A stretch of DNA of 64,000 bases from Phascolarctos cinereus. Taxonomy: Eukaryota; Chordata; Mammalia; Diprotodontia; Phascolarctidae. Every line of letters begins with the position of its first letter. The first letter of the stretch is position 1. Positions 20,925-33,149 of the stretch are shown here, one piece after another. Under the pieces are notes generated by a model. That model saw only the letters and a list, made by a program, of their open reading frames with translations, searched no databases and had not been told where the DNA came from. The position numbers were made by a program, and so were the translations under genes. The stretch is from the NCBI RefSeq assembly GCF_002099425.1, contig NW_018343955.1, positions 9,199,001 through 9,263,000 on the forward strand, in the 5' to 3' direction.

Positions 20925-21334
20925 GGGATGGAGCCAAGATAGTATATGAATGTGGTCGAGTACTCTTGTGCTATAAGAAATGATGAGCAGGCAGACTTCA
21001 GAAAAACCTAGAAAGACTTCCATGAACTGATGCTGAGTGAAGTGAGCAGAACCAGGAGAACATTGTACACAGCAACAGCAGCATTGTTCAATGACTAACT
21101 TTGATAGACTTAGCTCTTCTCAGCAATACAAGGATCTAAGGCATCTCCAAAAGACTCATGATGGAAAATGCCATCCATATCCAGAGAAAGAATGATGGAG
21201 TCTGAATGCAGATTGAAGCATACTGTTTTCTCTTTTTTTGTTTGTTTCTTCTTTCTTGTGGTTTTTCCATTTGGTTCTAATTCTTCTCTGCAACATAGCT
21301 AATGTGAAAATATGTTTGATATGAATCTATATGT
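20925..21334 (+). mobile_element. L1 mini-element: 16 bases of 5' end fused to ORF2 C-terminus
   Basis: Seen: 'gggatggagccaagat' at 20,925-20,940 is the L1 5' terminus (compare 5,951 and 45,962). It is followed at once by 'agtatatgaatgtggtcgag', which belongs to the end of ORF2 ('MNVVEYSCAIRNDEQ'-like), then the C-terminal codons and the 3' UTR start ('atgatggaaaatgccatcca'). The 3' end stops at 'atgtatag' with no tail, so the right side is also truncated. About 5 kb of L1 is missing. Confidence 0.72.
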
Positions 21335-21382
21335 ATAGTGGAATCAGTGGAAGACTCATCCAGAGGCAGAAGAGAAAGAGGC

Positions 21383-21560
21383 AGCCTTAGAATCAGGAAG
21401 ACCTGGATTCAAATTCTACTTGTGACATACACTAGCTGTGTGACCCTGACTTCTTAATGTCCTCAAATAACTCTCTAACACTATGTGTTAGAGCAGATAT
21501 TGGTCTGGAAAGGAAATTTCCAAAGGAGGCATTATATAGACCAGGAAATTACAGGTATTT
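21383..21560 (+). mobile_element. CORE-SINE related to MIR, long-tailed variant
   Basis: Seen: 'gaatcaggaagacctggatt', 'cactagctgtgtgaccctga', 'caaataactctctaacacta' and 'aggaaatttccaaaggaggc', matching the variant that also occurs at 58,940-59,150 ('tccctaaaactggtaaaatc'). Confidence 0.7.
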
Positions 21561-22532
21561 TCCTGCCAATAGTCCTAATGCTGATATTGCTAATTTTTAT
21601 ATGCCATCCTTCATTCTTGCTCCTTCTCTTTCCATTTAAATATTATTTGGTATATATATAATTCCTACATTTACCTGTTGAAATAGACAGGCCTCTTTCT
21701 TTCATTTCTAATCCCCAATTATCCTTTTTTCTCATTCATATCCTTTGCTGCTCCAGTTATGATTTATTGATATAAAAAAGAACTAGTAGTTAACTTCTGG
21801 AGAGATGACTGAGTTGGGGACTAAGCCTAACTTCCCTTCATCACCTCAAGACATCAAGAGGTATGCAAAGAAAGTGAAAGAATAAAAATGAAGGGGGGGA
21901 AACACAGGGAAGGGAAAACCTTATAGAAAAACCAACATAGAGAAAAATAAGTAAGTGCTAAGAAAAAAAAAGCTCTAATATAATGAATAGAGAATATAGG
22001 GGAAATGAAATGCATTAGAACCATTTGAGAAAGGGAGAACATTATCATTTTAACAACAAATAGGTCACCAGAAATTAAAATGGAACAACTGCATTGATTC
22101 CCACAGTGGTTTAGAAGCTTAAAAAACAGAATTAAAGAGGGAACGATGAAAATTAGGACAAAAATTAGAGGTTTCAAACACAACTTCAAAAGACAACTAA
22201 GAAGATTGACTAGCACTGGCAGCAGGAAATCTTACTAATGAAGCAGACAGTTTGAAAAATATACCAGTGGATTTGGAAACATAAAAGGAAGGAAAAAAAT
22301 GAAAGGAAAGAAAAAAGGCTTGAATATTCTGAGGTGCTAAGGAAATTGGTTTCTACTCTCAATCTAATGTACCCTGCAATGTTGAATACAGCTATCTATT
22401 AAAAACAATAACTGAGTTTTCAGCAGAAGGGAAAAATCTGAAACATTCTTATAGGAGTTAATATGTAGATTCATCAAAGAAGAGATAACTTTGAAAGGAT
22501 AATCAGCTGTATAAAGCATGAAAAAGACAACT
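21561..22532. other. unclassified, A-rich from 21,790 on
   Basis: The right two thirds has the A-rich + strand composition of a sense LINE (5' UTR/ORF1) but I find no diagnostic motif. A minus-strand frame of 120 codons at 21,854-22,216 is rich in Leu, Phe and Ser because of the A bias and is not called. Confidence 0.35.
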
Positions 22533-22765
22533 GGTGTTGTGAACAATATACTGGCCTTGGAATCAGTAAGACATGCATTTGAATCCTGCCTTAAATTCTT
22601 ACTAGCTTTGTGATCCTAGGCAAATTAATTAACCTCTCTCAGGCTCAGTTTCCTCATTCATAAAATGTAGACAATAGTACATACCTTAATTGTTATAACA
22701 ATTAAGTAGGATGATGTATGTAAATCATTTTGTAAACTTTAAAATTCTGTTGCATTTTTATATTT
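22533..22765 (+). mobile_element. MIR CORE-SINE, near complete
   Basis: Seen: 'ctggccttggaatcagtaag', 'gatcctaggcaaattaatta', 'cagtttcctcattcataaaa', 'tgtaaatcattttgtaaact' in order. Confidence 0.85.
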
Positions 22766-22909
22766 GTAGTTTTTTGTTTGTTTGTTTTTTGTCTAGTACC
22801 ATGCAGGGAAAATAACAGGCACTAACAAAATGCTTGTTAATTTAAAGTAAATCAAAGTTTGTCTATTACAAGAGGAGGTAAGGTCATTATCTTTTAAAAT
22901 TATCTTCTT

Positions 22910-23063
22910 GGGGCAGCTAGGTGGCACAGTGGAGACAGCACTGACCCTGAAGTTAGGAGGACCTGAGTTCAAATGTGGCCTCAGACCAAACTTGACACTT
23001 ACTAGCTGTGTGACCCTGGGGCAAGTCACTTAACCCCAATTGCCTAAAAAGGAAAAATAAAAT
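22910..23063 (+). mobile_element. tRNA-headed poly(A) SINE with perfect 13-bp TSD
   Basis: Seen: 'ggggcagctaggtggcacag' to 'cttaaccccaattgcct' and an A-rich tail. 'aaaattatcttct' occurs at 22,897-22,909 and 23,064-23,076 without mismatch. Contains a small internal duplication-like insertion at about 22,985. Confidence 0.95.
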
Positions 23064-23296
23064 AAAATTATCTTCTATCTGAAGGTCATTAAAAGAACAG
23101 AAGGAACATTCATGGCCTATGAAAGGAGTAAGATAATAATATTTATTTAGTATCATTTCTCCAGACTTTAGATTTTATTCTGTTTAATGTTTTCATATGA
23201 CACGTGAAGATTTGGATTTTAAAGGGGTAGCAAATAGAAAAACAATTAAAAAAATACAAAGAGAAACTACTATAAACTCTTTCACCCAGTTGCAGA

Positions 23297-23297
<1 letters not shown>

Positions 23298-23350
<53 letters not shown>
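23298..23350. repeat. (AC)n microsatellite
   Basis: 26 AC units. It produces overlapping spurious frames of 67, 70 and 141 codons. Confidence 0.97.
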
Positions 23351-23351
<1 letters not shown>

Positions 23352-24517
23352 ACACACGCCAGAATCTTGTGTGACCTCACCTTCAGGGAAATCAGCATGA
23401 ACCCAGGTAAATAAACCAAGAGCTTGCCAGTGCTCAGACCAGAAGCACCACTGGGGCACCTGAAACCTGCAACTTTCTCTTCTTAAAGAGGGGTGGAGGT
23501 TGGGAGAAAGGGAGACAGAAAGCCCAGAGACCTTATACAGGGAAATTCCAGGATATTTGGAAACCTTCATCCCTCTGATAACTTTGACTGTAGGTATTGG
23601 ACCAGGAGGAGGGAGCACTCTGAAATACAGCAGAGGGGCTTGAATTCTCTACCACTCTGGACTGACATGATCCTGAAGGTCCCAAAGACTGAAGTGCTCT
23701 GGACCTAGATAACCTAAGGTGAACTGAAACCTTCCAGCACTCCTAGTGCAGACAAAGCAGAAAAGAAAGCTAGCAGCAAAAGCCCAAGAAAGCAAGGTCA
23801 GGACCAAACAAAACCTGATCACCCCATTCAAGAGTGGGGGAAGGAGAGAAATATAACTCTGGCATGAATTCCCAAACCAGGGATTGAGGTAAAGATTAGA
23901 AATAAGCACTATAAAGGAAAAAATTAGGAAGAGAATAAATAAATTAGAATGGAAGATGGAAAACCTTGCCCAAATAATTGAATTCCTAAAATTAGAAAGG
24001 ATCAAACAGAACTCAATGACTCCATGAGGTGAAAAAAGAATTAGAACAATCAAAAGATTGAAAAAATTAATTATATCTATTATAAAACAAATAAGTGGCC
24101 TGGAATGAAGATCAAGAAGAAGAGAATTTAAGAATTATGAGACTCTCTAAAAGCAATGACTGAACAAAAATCTGGATACCATATTTTAAGATATTATAAA
24201 TGAAAACTTGCATAGATCTATTAGAACCAGAAGGCAAAGTGAAAATAGAAAGAAACCATAAGTTACATCCTGAAAGAAATACCAAAATGAAAACTCTCAG
24301 GAATGTCATAGCCAAAATCCAGAGCTTCTAAGTCAAAGAAAAAAAAAGTTGTAGTAGGCTATAAGAAAGAATTTAAGGATATCAAGTAAAGTCAAGATCA
24401 TACCAGATTTGGCAACAACTACTTTAAAGGAGAGGAAACATTGGGATGTTACATTGCAAAAGGCAAAAAAAAATGTTTAAAAACAAGAATAACTTACACT
24501 GCCAGATTGATTATAGT

Positions 24518-24518
<1 letters not shown>

Positions 24519-24560
<42 letters not shown>
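24519..24560. repeat. (TG)n microsatellite inside L1 ORF1
   Basis: 21 TG units interrupting the ORF1 remnant. Confidence 0.97.
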
Positions 24561-24561
<1 letters not shown>

Positions 24562-24620
24562 TAGTGGTACAGAGGACCCTTTAATGGAAGAGAAATCTTT
24601 TAAGCATTCCTCATGAAAAA

Positions 24621-24804
24621 GCGGGGTTGTTGCCAGTTGCCCTGGTCTATATCTTACCACTGGACCCAGATGGCTCCAGAGGAGAAAGTGAGATCAGTGA
24701 CTTTGCACAGTCCTCCCTCACTTAAATACAATTCACTTGCAAGTCATAGCATCACCTACTTGATATCATGGTCCTCTTTGAGAATGAAGGACAAACAATA
24801 ACAA
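24621..24804 (+). mobile_element. RTE-mobilised SINE with (CAA)n-like tail
   Basis: Seen: 'ccactggacccagatggctc', 'cagaggagaaagtgagatca', 'gtgactttgcacagtcctcc', 'tcacttgcaagtcatagcat', 'gtcctctttgagaatgaagg' then 'acaaacaataacaa'. TSD 'catgaaaaa' at 24,612-24,620 and 24,805-24,813. Known: this marsupial SINE ends like an RTE element, not in poly(A). The copies at 870-1,105 and 62,480-62,690 are in the opposite orientation. Confidence 0.85.
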
Positions 24805-25226
24805 CATGAAAAACAGGAGGCGACAGAAACTCAAGTACTAAGATGGGAGTCAAAAGAAGCCTAGAAAGATGAACATATCTGAAGAATTGGAAGTAGCTAG
24901 ATAATTTAATGCTTGCTTATATTTAAGTAGATGACCAGGAGACATATATCTCTTCAGAACCCCAATGTCTTTAGAATCACAGAGAGTTAATTAAGACAGA
25001 AGTACTGAGGATCATTTTGTTCCATTTTGATAATCTTAAGAAATGAAATAAAATGGAGAGAAATGTACTACACTAGGGAAGAAATGAGAAAGAAGGATAT
25101 TGATCTTAATATTTCTTGTAATTGGGCTATGAGGGAAAAGGAGAATACAAATATGGAGGATGGGCTTGACTAGAGCAGAAATAATATGAATCTTCATTTT
25201 ATCTAAATCAGAGAATGGAGGACTGA

Positions 25227-25230
<4 letters not shown>

Positions 25231-25262
<32 letters not shown>
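25231..25262. repeat. (AC)n microsatellite in the L1 spacer
   Basis: 16 AC units. Confidence 0.95.
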
Positions 25263-25609
25263 TTGATGTAGAAATATATTCAACTGAACAAAGAAACAAG
25301 CAGGGACATGGAGAGGAAAGATACAGTTTTAAGTGGGATAAAGTCATGGAGAATAGCCATGGCCAAAATAAAATTCAACTTTAAAGGACAGATCATAAAG
25401 GGAGATTAATAGGAAATATAGTATAAGAACTATGATCCTGGTCTCAGTGAGAAGAAGAGAGGAGGGACAGTTGAAAGGAAGAGATCACTTCAATTATAGA
25501 TCTCTATGATTGATTATATTCATTCCCTTTCTCTTTCACCACCTTCTTTTAAGCAATAAGGATAGAGGGGAAAATGAGAATGTAATGGAGGGAAATATGT
25601 AACAAAAAA

Positions 25610-28600
25610 TAATAACCTTGAATGTGAAAATGAAAATGAAAGCATATAGCAGAAGGGAGTAGAAAACATGATCGAACTATACACATACACACATATGTTA
25701 CACATGTTACAGGAAACATTTAAAGATTCACACAGAGTTAAAATGAGGAGCTGGAACAAAAATTTTAATATTTCAGGTAAAATCAAAAAAAGCAGAGGTA
25801 GCGCTCATGATCTCAGACAAGGAAGTAGTAAAAATAGCCCTGTTTTAAAGAAATAAACATAAAAAACTACTTTATGCTGAACAGAACAAGAGACAATACC
25901 CATAATTAATATTTATGTACCAAGTACTATAGACCATAAATACTTAAATGAAAAATTAATCATATTAAAGAAAGAAATGGAAAATGTATAATGATTGGAG
26001 ACTTCAAAGAACCCCTTTGAGACCTAGACAAATTTATCAAAAAGGTAAGCAAGAAAGAAGTTAAGGACTATAGAAAAATTAGATATGACAGATATCTAAT
26101 GATTACTGTATGGAAATATGCAGGAATATACATTTCTTGGCTTTTATAAAAATAGATCATGTTTTTGACCATAAAAGGTCATAAACAAACACATAAAAAC
26201 AGAAATATTAAGTCAATTTCTTGCTGACCACAACATAAAAATTATAATTAATAATGAGCTTTTGGAGGAAGGATTCAAACTAAAGGATGATTAAATAATT
26301 TGGGATAAAGAATATAGGTGTCAAAGAACAAATAGATAATTTTATGAAGAAGAAATTATGGAAATAAACATAGAAAAAGAGGGAACACAACTTTTTTCCA
26401 TGTGATATAATGATCTCATTCAAGACTCTGAGAGTTTAAATTAAGAAGTAATTGAAACACTAACTAACTTTAGCAAAGTAGTAGAATATCAAATAACTAA
26501 TATGATATTGGTACCTAAACCAGAAAGAGTAAAAATAGAAAAAGAAAATTATAGACCAATTTCATTAATGATTATGGATGCCAAAATCCTAAACAAAATA
26601 ACGATTACAACATTACAAAAATTATACATTATGACCAAGTGGATTTATACTAAGAATGCAGGGATGGTTTAATGTAAGGAAACTACTAACATAATTGATT
26701 ATACCAATAATAAACATAAAAAAGAATCACATGATTTTATCAATAGATGCAGAAAGAACTTTTCATAAAGTACAACACTCATTTCTATTAAAAACACTTG
26801 AAAGTATTGGTATAAATGGATTTTTGCCTAAATTGATAAAAAAAAAAAAGGCTTTATCTAAAACCACCAGCAAGCATTATTTGTAATGGGGCTAAGCTAG
26901 AAGCCTTCCCAGTAACATCTGGGGTGAAACAAGGATGCTCACTGTCATTATATTATTCAATATTGTATTGGAAATCCTAGCAATAGCAATAAGGTAAGAA
27001 AAAGGAATAGAAGGAATCAGAATAGGGATGGAGGTAACAAAACCATCCCTTTTTGCAGATGACATGATGATATATTTGGAAAATCCCAAAGATTCAACTA
27101 AAAAGTTAGTTAAAACAATTAATAATTTTAGGAAAGTAGCAGAATAGAAAGTAAATCCACATAAATCATCAGCAATTCTATATATCCCAAACAAAATCCT
27201 GCAAGAAGAGATAGTAAAAGACATCCCATTTAAAATAATTGTAGACAGTATAAAATACTGCAGTAGGAATACACCTACTAAAACAAACCCAGGAACTATA
27301 TAACAAAATTATATTAAAAAAATCTTTTTATACAAATAAAATCAGATTTAAATAATTGGAGAAATATTAATTGCTCATAGATAGGCAGGGCCAATAAATA
27401 AAAATTATAATTTTATCTAATTTATAAATTCAATGCCTTCCCAATTAAATTATCTAAAAATACTTTACTGAATTAGAAAAAAATAATAACAAAAATTCAT
27501 TTGGAAGAACAAAAAGCAAGAATATCAAAGGAACTGATGAAAAAAATGTAAAGGAAGAAGGTTTAGCAGTACCAGATCTTAAACTACATTATAAGGCAGT
27601 AATTATCAAAACTATCTGTTACTGGATGAGAAATAGAAAGATAGATCAATGTAACAGAGTAGACATACAATTTACAACAACAAATAAGTATAATGACCTT
27701 GTATTTGGTGAATATAAAAACTTAAGATTTTGGGACAAGAATTCATTATTTGGTAAAAATTGTTTGGAAAACTGGAAAGCGATATGGCAGAAAATGGGCA
27801 CAGGCCAATATTTTACACCATTTACCAAGGTCAAAAAGAACATATGACCTGCATATAAAGAGAGATATTACAAGAAATTTGAAGAACACAGACATATTAT
27901 TTATCAGACTTATGGATAGACAATTTATGAATAAACAAGAGACAGAGAGCAAAGTTAAGTATAAAATGGATAATTTGGATTACACTAAATTCTAAAGTTT
28001 CTGAACAAAGAAAACAAATGTAGCCAAGATCAGAAGGAAAATTAAGAATTGGGGAAAAATTTTTATTGAGTTTCCCAGATAAATGTCTCATCTCAAATAC
28101 ATAAAGAACTTTATCAAATCTATAAGAATACAAGTCATTCCTCAACTGATAAATGGTCAAAGGATATGAACAGGCAGTTTTCCCATGAAGAAATCAAAAC
28201 AATGTGTATTCATACCAAAAAAAAAAAGTGCTCTAAATCATTATTGGTCAGAGAAATGAAAATTAAAACAACCTTGAGATAGCATTTTATACCTATCAGA
28301 TTGGCTAAAATGTTAGAAGGGAAAAATGACAAACGCTGGAGAGGATGTGGAAAAATTGGGACACTAGTTCATCTTTGGTAGAGTTGTGAAGTGATCCAAC
28401 CATTTTGGAGAGCAATCTGGAATTATGCCCAAAGAGTTATTAAACTACCATACCCTTTGACCTGGCAATATCACTACTAGATCTATTTCCAAAGATGATT
28501 AGGGAAAAAGGAAAATATGCTATATGTTCTAAAATGTTTATAGCAGTTCTCTTTGTGGTGGCAAAGAACTGGAAATTACAGGGATACTCATCAATTGGAG

Positions 28601-28780
28601 AATGGCCAAACAAGTTGTGGGATATGATTGTGATGGAATACTACTGTGCTATAAGAAATGATGAGCTCAATGATGTTAGAAAATCATGGAAAGAGATGCA
28701 CAAAATAATGAAGAGTGAAATGAACAGAACCAAGGGAACATTGTATACACTGAGAGCAATATATTTTTTTAAAGAATGAC
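25610..28780 (+). pseudogene. L1 ORF2 remnant (endonuclease and reverse transcriptase)
   Basis: Seen: start region 'ITLNVKM' at about 25,612; endonuclease remnants to 26,180 ('GDFK' block near 26,000); 'YRPISLM' at about 26,552 and 'KKNHMILSIDAERTFHKVQH' (26,719 on; normally DAEKAFD); '[12 protein letters not shown]' at about 26,910; 'SLFADDMMIYLENP' at 27,045-27,085 carrying the catalytic F-A-D-D; later 'DLWIDNL', 'KWIIWIT' and the C-terminal 'AVLFVVAKNWKLQGYSSIGE' to 'KSEMNRTKGTLYT' (28,495-28,779, one 94-codon open stretch). Dozens of stops and frame changes. Known function: target-primed reverse transcription. Confidence 0.88.
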
Positions 28781-29150
28781 CGAGTGAATAGGTCATTTTG
28801 ACTGTTACAAACACCCAAACTAAAAAACTATAAAGGACATATGAAGAAAGACACTGTATGAATTCAGAGAAAGAATGGATAAATATATGTATTTATAGAA
28901 TAATTTTACATATACGTATATATGTTTGTATATGTGTACATACATATATACCTATTTGCATCTAATGGTAGCCATCTCTGAGGTGGGGGGAAAGGAAGAG
29001 AAAAAAGGGGGGATTTATGTAACTTTGTTGTGTATTTAAAAGGAATAGCAAGTTGTACATAGTAAAATTTGCAGTTTCATGTTCAATCATCTTTTTTTAT
29101 TATATTATGTTATGGAAATGCTTGTTTTATTCCATAAATTAAAAAATAAA

Positions 29151-29939
29151 TTAAGAATTTAAGTGACAAGTTGAATTATTCCTATATAATAAAAAACAGA
29201 ATCTTAACAATAATCCAGAAAATATGAGGCACAATTGCTCCTGAAATTGTATCCCTAATCAACAAGCCTATCCTAAGCTCAATGCAGTTTGCCATACACT
29301 CACCTGAGAATCACAAAAGACTCCTTGGCCTACCAGAAAGAGATGGAAAAACAGAACCTAGAGCTCTTCCTCCTTGGCCTGCCACTAGGGAAGTAAGTAA
29401 GGTCGAGACAAAAAGTCTCACCTATTACTTCTGCTCTACTCATACTCCTAGTTACATACCTTCTTGCTAGGAACCAGGCCAGCCCAGATCTACTCACTTT
29501 AAAATTGAAAACAAAATCTTTGCATTTCCATTTTTTTTGCCTTGGTCCATGGAAGTACCTTTCTTCCCCTTTTCGCCTCTTATTTTTCCCAGTGAAATTC
29601 CAGTTTTAAATCAAGGAGGTCTTATTCTACCCACCTGACTCTTAGAAGCCCATTGTCCTGGTGGGAACTGAGGAGGGGAAGGGCAAGGTGTTATTGTACC
29701 CTGCATTCTAAACATCTGGAAGGCAACTAGGCTGTCATAATTTATGATATTGCAGGGATAACTGTGCAGGCAGCCCAAACCCAACAGAATTTCATGTATT
29801 GGGATTCAGTGTCTTAGTTATCTTGGGGAATCCCATTCTAAGTATCAGTTCTCATGGCAGAGCTTTGGATGTGTCATCCACTCCAGACATACCTTGGAAG
29901 TTGCTTTTTTGACTGATTCCCTCATGTTAACCCAATTAC
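29151..29939. other. unassigned sequence
   Basis: No repeat recognised. A 62-codon frame at 29,282-29,470 has no domain. Somewhat higher GC than the flanks. Confidence 0.4.
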
Positions 29940-30835
29940 TCAAACAAACAAGCAACATGTATGCAACATCTGTTATGCGTCAGGCACTGTACATACAAAC
30001 ATAAAAAGCAACCACTTCTCTCCCCTGAAGGAACTTAGAGTCTACCAAGTGGAGTACAGAATGTGCCCAGATAATACAAATGACAGTTGGATGAGGGCAA
30101 AGAAGATCCAGGCAAAGTGCTTCAGGTAAATTCAAAGAGGGGGAGAACATACTCCAATGGGGGTGGGGAGGACATTGGGGAAGGTTTCTTTAAATACCAA
30201 GATAGCCATTTAGTTAGGACATAAAGGAAGAGGAAAATTTTGAAATGTAGAGATAGAGGGGGGAGGATGTGATGAACTGACAGATTGTATAAATGCGTAG
30301 AAGTACAAGATTAAAGAACCATAAATATACCAATTGAACATAGAGTGTGTGAGGGGATATAGGGTAAAATGTAATGGAAGACAATAAGCTGCAGTCAGAT
30401 GGTGGGGGACCTCTCAAAAAAGGGAGATTATATTTTATCCTTCAAGCAATAGAGAACTACTGAATATGTTTAAGTAAAGGAAAGACATAGTTCTCCCTGT
30501 GTAATAGGGAGATTATTTTGGTAATTGCATGAATAAAGGATTTGATAATGGGGAAAGACTGGAAGCAGGAAAACAAGTTGGAGGCTAGTAAAGTAGTCCA
30601 GATGGAAGATAATGAAGGATATCAATGCGTATCTTGTCCTTGCCTTCTGTTTCATGAATGTAGAGTAAAGGAAAACAAAATCTATGTAACTGAGGGTTAA
30701 TTAGATTCTGATTAGTTGGGTCTTTTGAACCAAGGTATATACACCATGTACTTGCTACTTTCCAAATTCTGAAAAAGTTTGTCATGATGGTCTGAAAGTT
30801 TGTGGATCTGAGGATAGATTTAAGCTTGGAGCTCA
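29940..30835 (-). mobile_element. L2 LINE 3' end and part of ORF2, antisense
   Basis: Seen on the + strand: 'acaaacaagcaacatgtatg' then 'gcgtcaggcactgtacatac' (the L2 terminal sequence reversed), 'gaaggaacttagagtctacc', 'ttatattttatccttcaagc', 'aatagagaactactgaatat', 'ggaagcaggaaaacaagttg' and 'aaagtagtccagatggaaga'. Same order as the copy at 32,137-32,780. Confidence 0.85.
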
Positions 30836-30910
30836 CTCAAAATTTATGGCTTCAAAATAGTCACAATCATTGTGGTGCTGGCGCCATTTCAAATTGGCTT
30901 TATGAGAGCT

Positions 30911-30962
30911 AATTGTTAAATTTTCATTGTGAACATTTACACCATAGAAATCAGCAAATGAG

Positions 30963-31024
<62 letters not shown>

Positions 31025-31165
31025 AAGGCTTGATTCATTGTTTTGTTGATTGTCTGGATGTAAAATGATGGGAAAAATGTTAACATATATTAAACTTAAA
31101 AATACGTCCCATGTACATTTTTCCGCTAGAGAGCCAGTTGTTAAACATTTGTCAGTATACACCAG
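30911..31165. repeat. unclassified interspersed repeat, copy 1, interrupted by (TA)n
   Basis: Seen: shares 'aaattttcattgtgaacatt' (one base different), 'agaaatc(a/t)gcaaat', 'cttgattcattgtttt'-like, 'tattaaacttaaaaat'-like and 'gagagccagttg' in the same order with 59,944-60,270. Orientation and family unknown; about 190 bp without the TA run. Confidence 0.65.
30963..31020. repeat. (TA)n microsatellite
   Basis: Nearly pure TA for 58 bp with one phase change. Confidence 0.97.
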
Positions 31166-32067
31166 GATCAACCCAAAGAACCAAGAAATTTTGCTTGGCA
31201 TCAGAATTGATCCCATTACCAAAGTTCTACTTGAGAGAACTTGTAATTGTTACTTAGTTTTAGTGCTATTTTCCATATTGCAAGGGAAGTACATAGTATT
31301 TGGTGTGTAGCAATGATGAGACAGGATAAACAGTGCATCTGTGATTTATTGGTCTGATGGTCTTCCTCAGCCAAATGTCCACTGACATGTCAGTAAAGTT
31401 AAAGGGCATTTGGCTTTAAGATTCAATAGTAGAAGAAGCTCAGTGGCTAATCAGTTCATTTTTATGTCACAGGAAAACTTTTTGAAATTAAATCTGTTGA
31501 CTTTAGGAAAATTGTTTTATAGCATATTCAAAAGACCTGTCAAACTCTATTCCCTCCTAAGTTTCTTCCTCCTTGAGCTGGATCTGATGCTAGAATTATA
31601 TACACAGATGGCTCTTGAATTTCAGTTAAAAAACATAGTGAGTCCTTTCTTCATGCTTAATTTAAGGTTTTTTTAAAATAAAATAATATTTTGATGATTT
31701 ATTTTGTTGGTGAATTAATGGTCCTACCTCTGTAAATATAAGTGCCTCTCCACCCTCTATTATTGACCCTGTCTTCAAGTGACATTTTTTGGTAATTGGA
31801 ATTGCATGTTTGAGACATTGAATTAAAATCATCCTGTGATCTGGCTGCCACCTTCTTCTGCAACTGTGCATCCTGTAAACGTGTTCTTGAGGCATACCAT
31901 TAACCACAATGGGTGGGAGGGCATGACTGTTACAGAAACCAAGTGGAGAAGAGATTGTCAGAACCCATTCCTGAGATCAAAGGGTCTTCACGGAAGAACT
32001 AGATATCTAGCCAGTATCTCCAAGGAATAGGCTATTTTATTTGATATGATTAGGGGAAGTCCTGAAG
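31166..32067. other. unassigned sequence
   Basis: Frames of 81-88 codons at 31,050-31,907 lack domains and overlap on both strands. No repeat recognised. Confidence 0.4.
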
Positions 32068-32136
32068 AACATCATGGCAAAGAAGATAGGAGACCAAGGA
32101 GGCAAGAAGACCTGGTTTCAAGTCTTGTTTCTGACC
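32068..32136 (+). mobile_element. fragment of tRNA-headed SINE
   Basis: Seen: 'aggaggcaagaagacctggt' and 'ttcaagtcttgtttctga', the head to box-B part of the SINE; truncated by the L2 that follows. Confidence 0.5.
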
Positions 32137-33102
32137 CATAAATCAATGAACAAACATTTATTAAGCATTTACTATGTGCCAGATACTGCTACTTACTGGA
32201 GATTCAAAGGCAAAAATGAAACAGGCAACTTCAAGGTATTTACATCTAGTGGGGCAGATAATATGTACATACGTAAGTAGATACAAAATATGTACGATGC
32301 TAACAGAAGGTAATTTTTGGGTGGGAAGCCTTTAGGAGCTGGAGTGATCAGTGATGGCTTCTTGTAGGAAGAGCTGAACACTGAGGGAAACTATGGATTT
32401 TAAGAAGCCAAGAGGAGAAGATAGTTTGTTTCGGGCTTGATGGACAGCTCGTACAATGGAAAGGAGAAAGGATATGGAATGTTATTAAACATGCCAGTTT
32501 AGCTGGACTATACAGTGTAACAAAGGGGAATGGTATATAATGAGACTGCAAAGGTAGGTCGGAGCCACTTTATGAACTGGTTGAAAAACAGAGGAGTTTG
32601 TATTGGATCCAAGAGGTAATAGGGACTCACTGGAGTGTATTGATCAGGCTAATGACATAGTTAGACCTGTGATTTAGGAATAATTCTTTGACAGCTGTGT
32701 GAAAAGTAGGTTGGGGAGAGGAGAGACTTGAGGTAGGGAGACTAATTAAGCTGTCACAAGCATCTAGATGAGAGTTTGTGTTGTGGTGGTGACTATATGA
32801 GTAGAGAGAAGGGATAGTCTATAAGAGATCTTGCAGAGGTAGAAATGACAAGACTTGGCTACTGGTTGGATGTGAGGTGGGGGTGAGGGAGAGTGAGGAG
32901 TTGAGGTTTAAGCCAAGTTTGTGAACTTGATTGACTGGAAGGTAGTGGTACTATTGAAAGAAATAAGGAAGTTCAGAGAGATAGTTTATGTTTTGGTCAT
33001 ATTGATGTTAAGGTATTTCTGGGACACCCCTCTAGAAATGTCCAGTAGGCAGGTAGTAATTCAGGATGAATGCTTAGGAGAGAGACTAGGGATGATGTAC
33101 GT

Positions 33103-33149
<47 letters not shown>

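Larger units (their letters stand above)
23460..29150 (+). mobile_element. nearly full-length, decayed L1 LINE
   Basis: Seen in order: GC-richer 5' UTR-like block (23,480-23,710), ORF1 region (about 23,800-24,830), A-rich inter-ORF spacer, ORF2 (about 25,610-28,780) and 3' UTR with a G/A-rich stretch ('gaggtggggggaaaggaaga') and an A/T-rich end near 29,150. Total 5.7 kb. The 3' UTR differs from that of the other L1 copies, so it is probably a different and older subfamily. No clear TSD; the start is approximate. Two guests interrupt or enlarge it: an RTE SINE at 24,621-24,804 and microsatellites. Confidence 0.85.

Noticed and set aside
23298-23350. CRISPR-like or minisatellite array
   Set aside because: Dinucleotide microsatellite without spacers.
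23193-23618. 141-codon minus-strand frame
   Set aside because: Its middle is encoded by the (AC)n microsatellite and it spans unrelated sequence on both sides; no domain.
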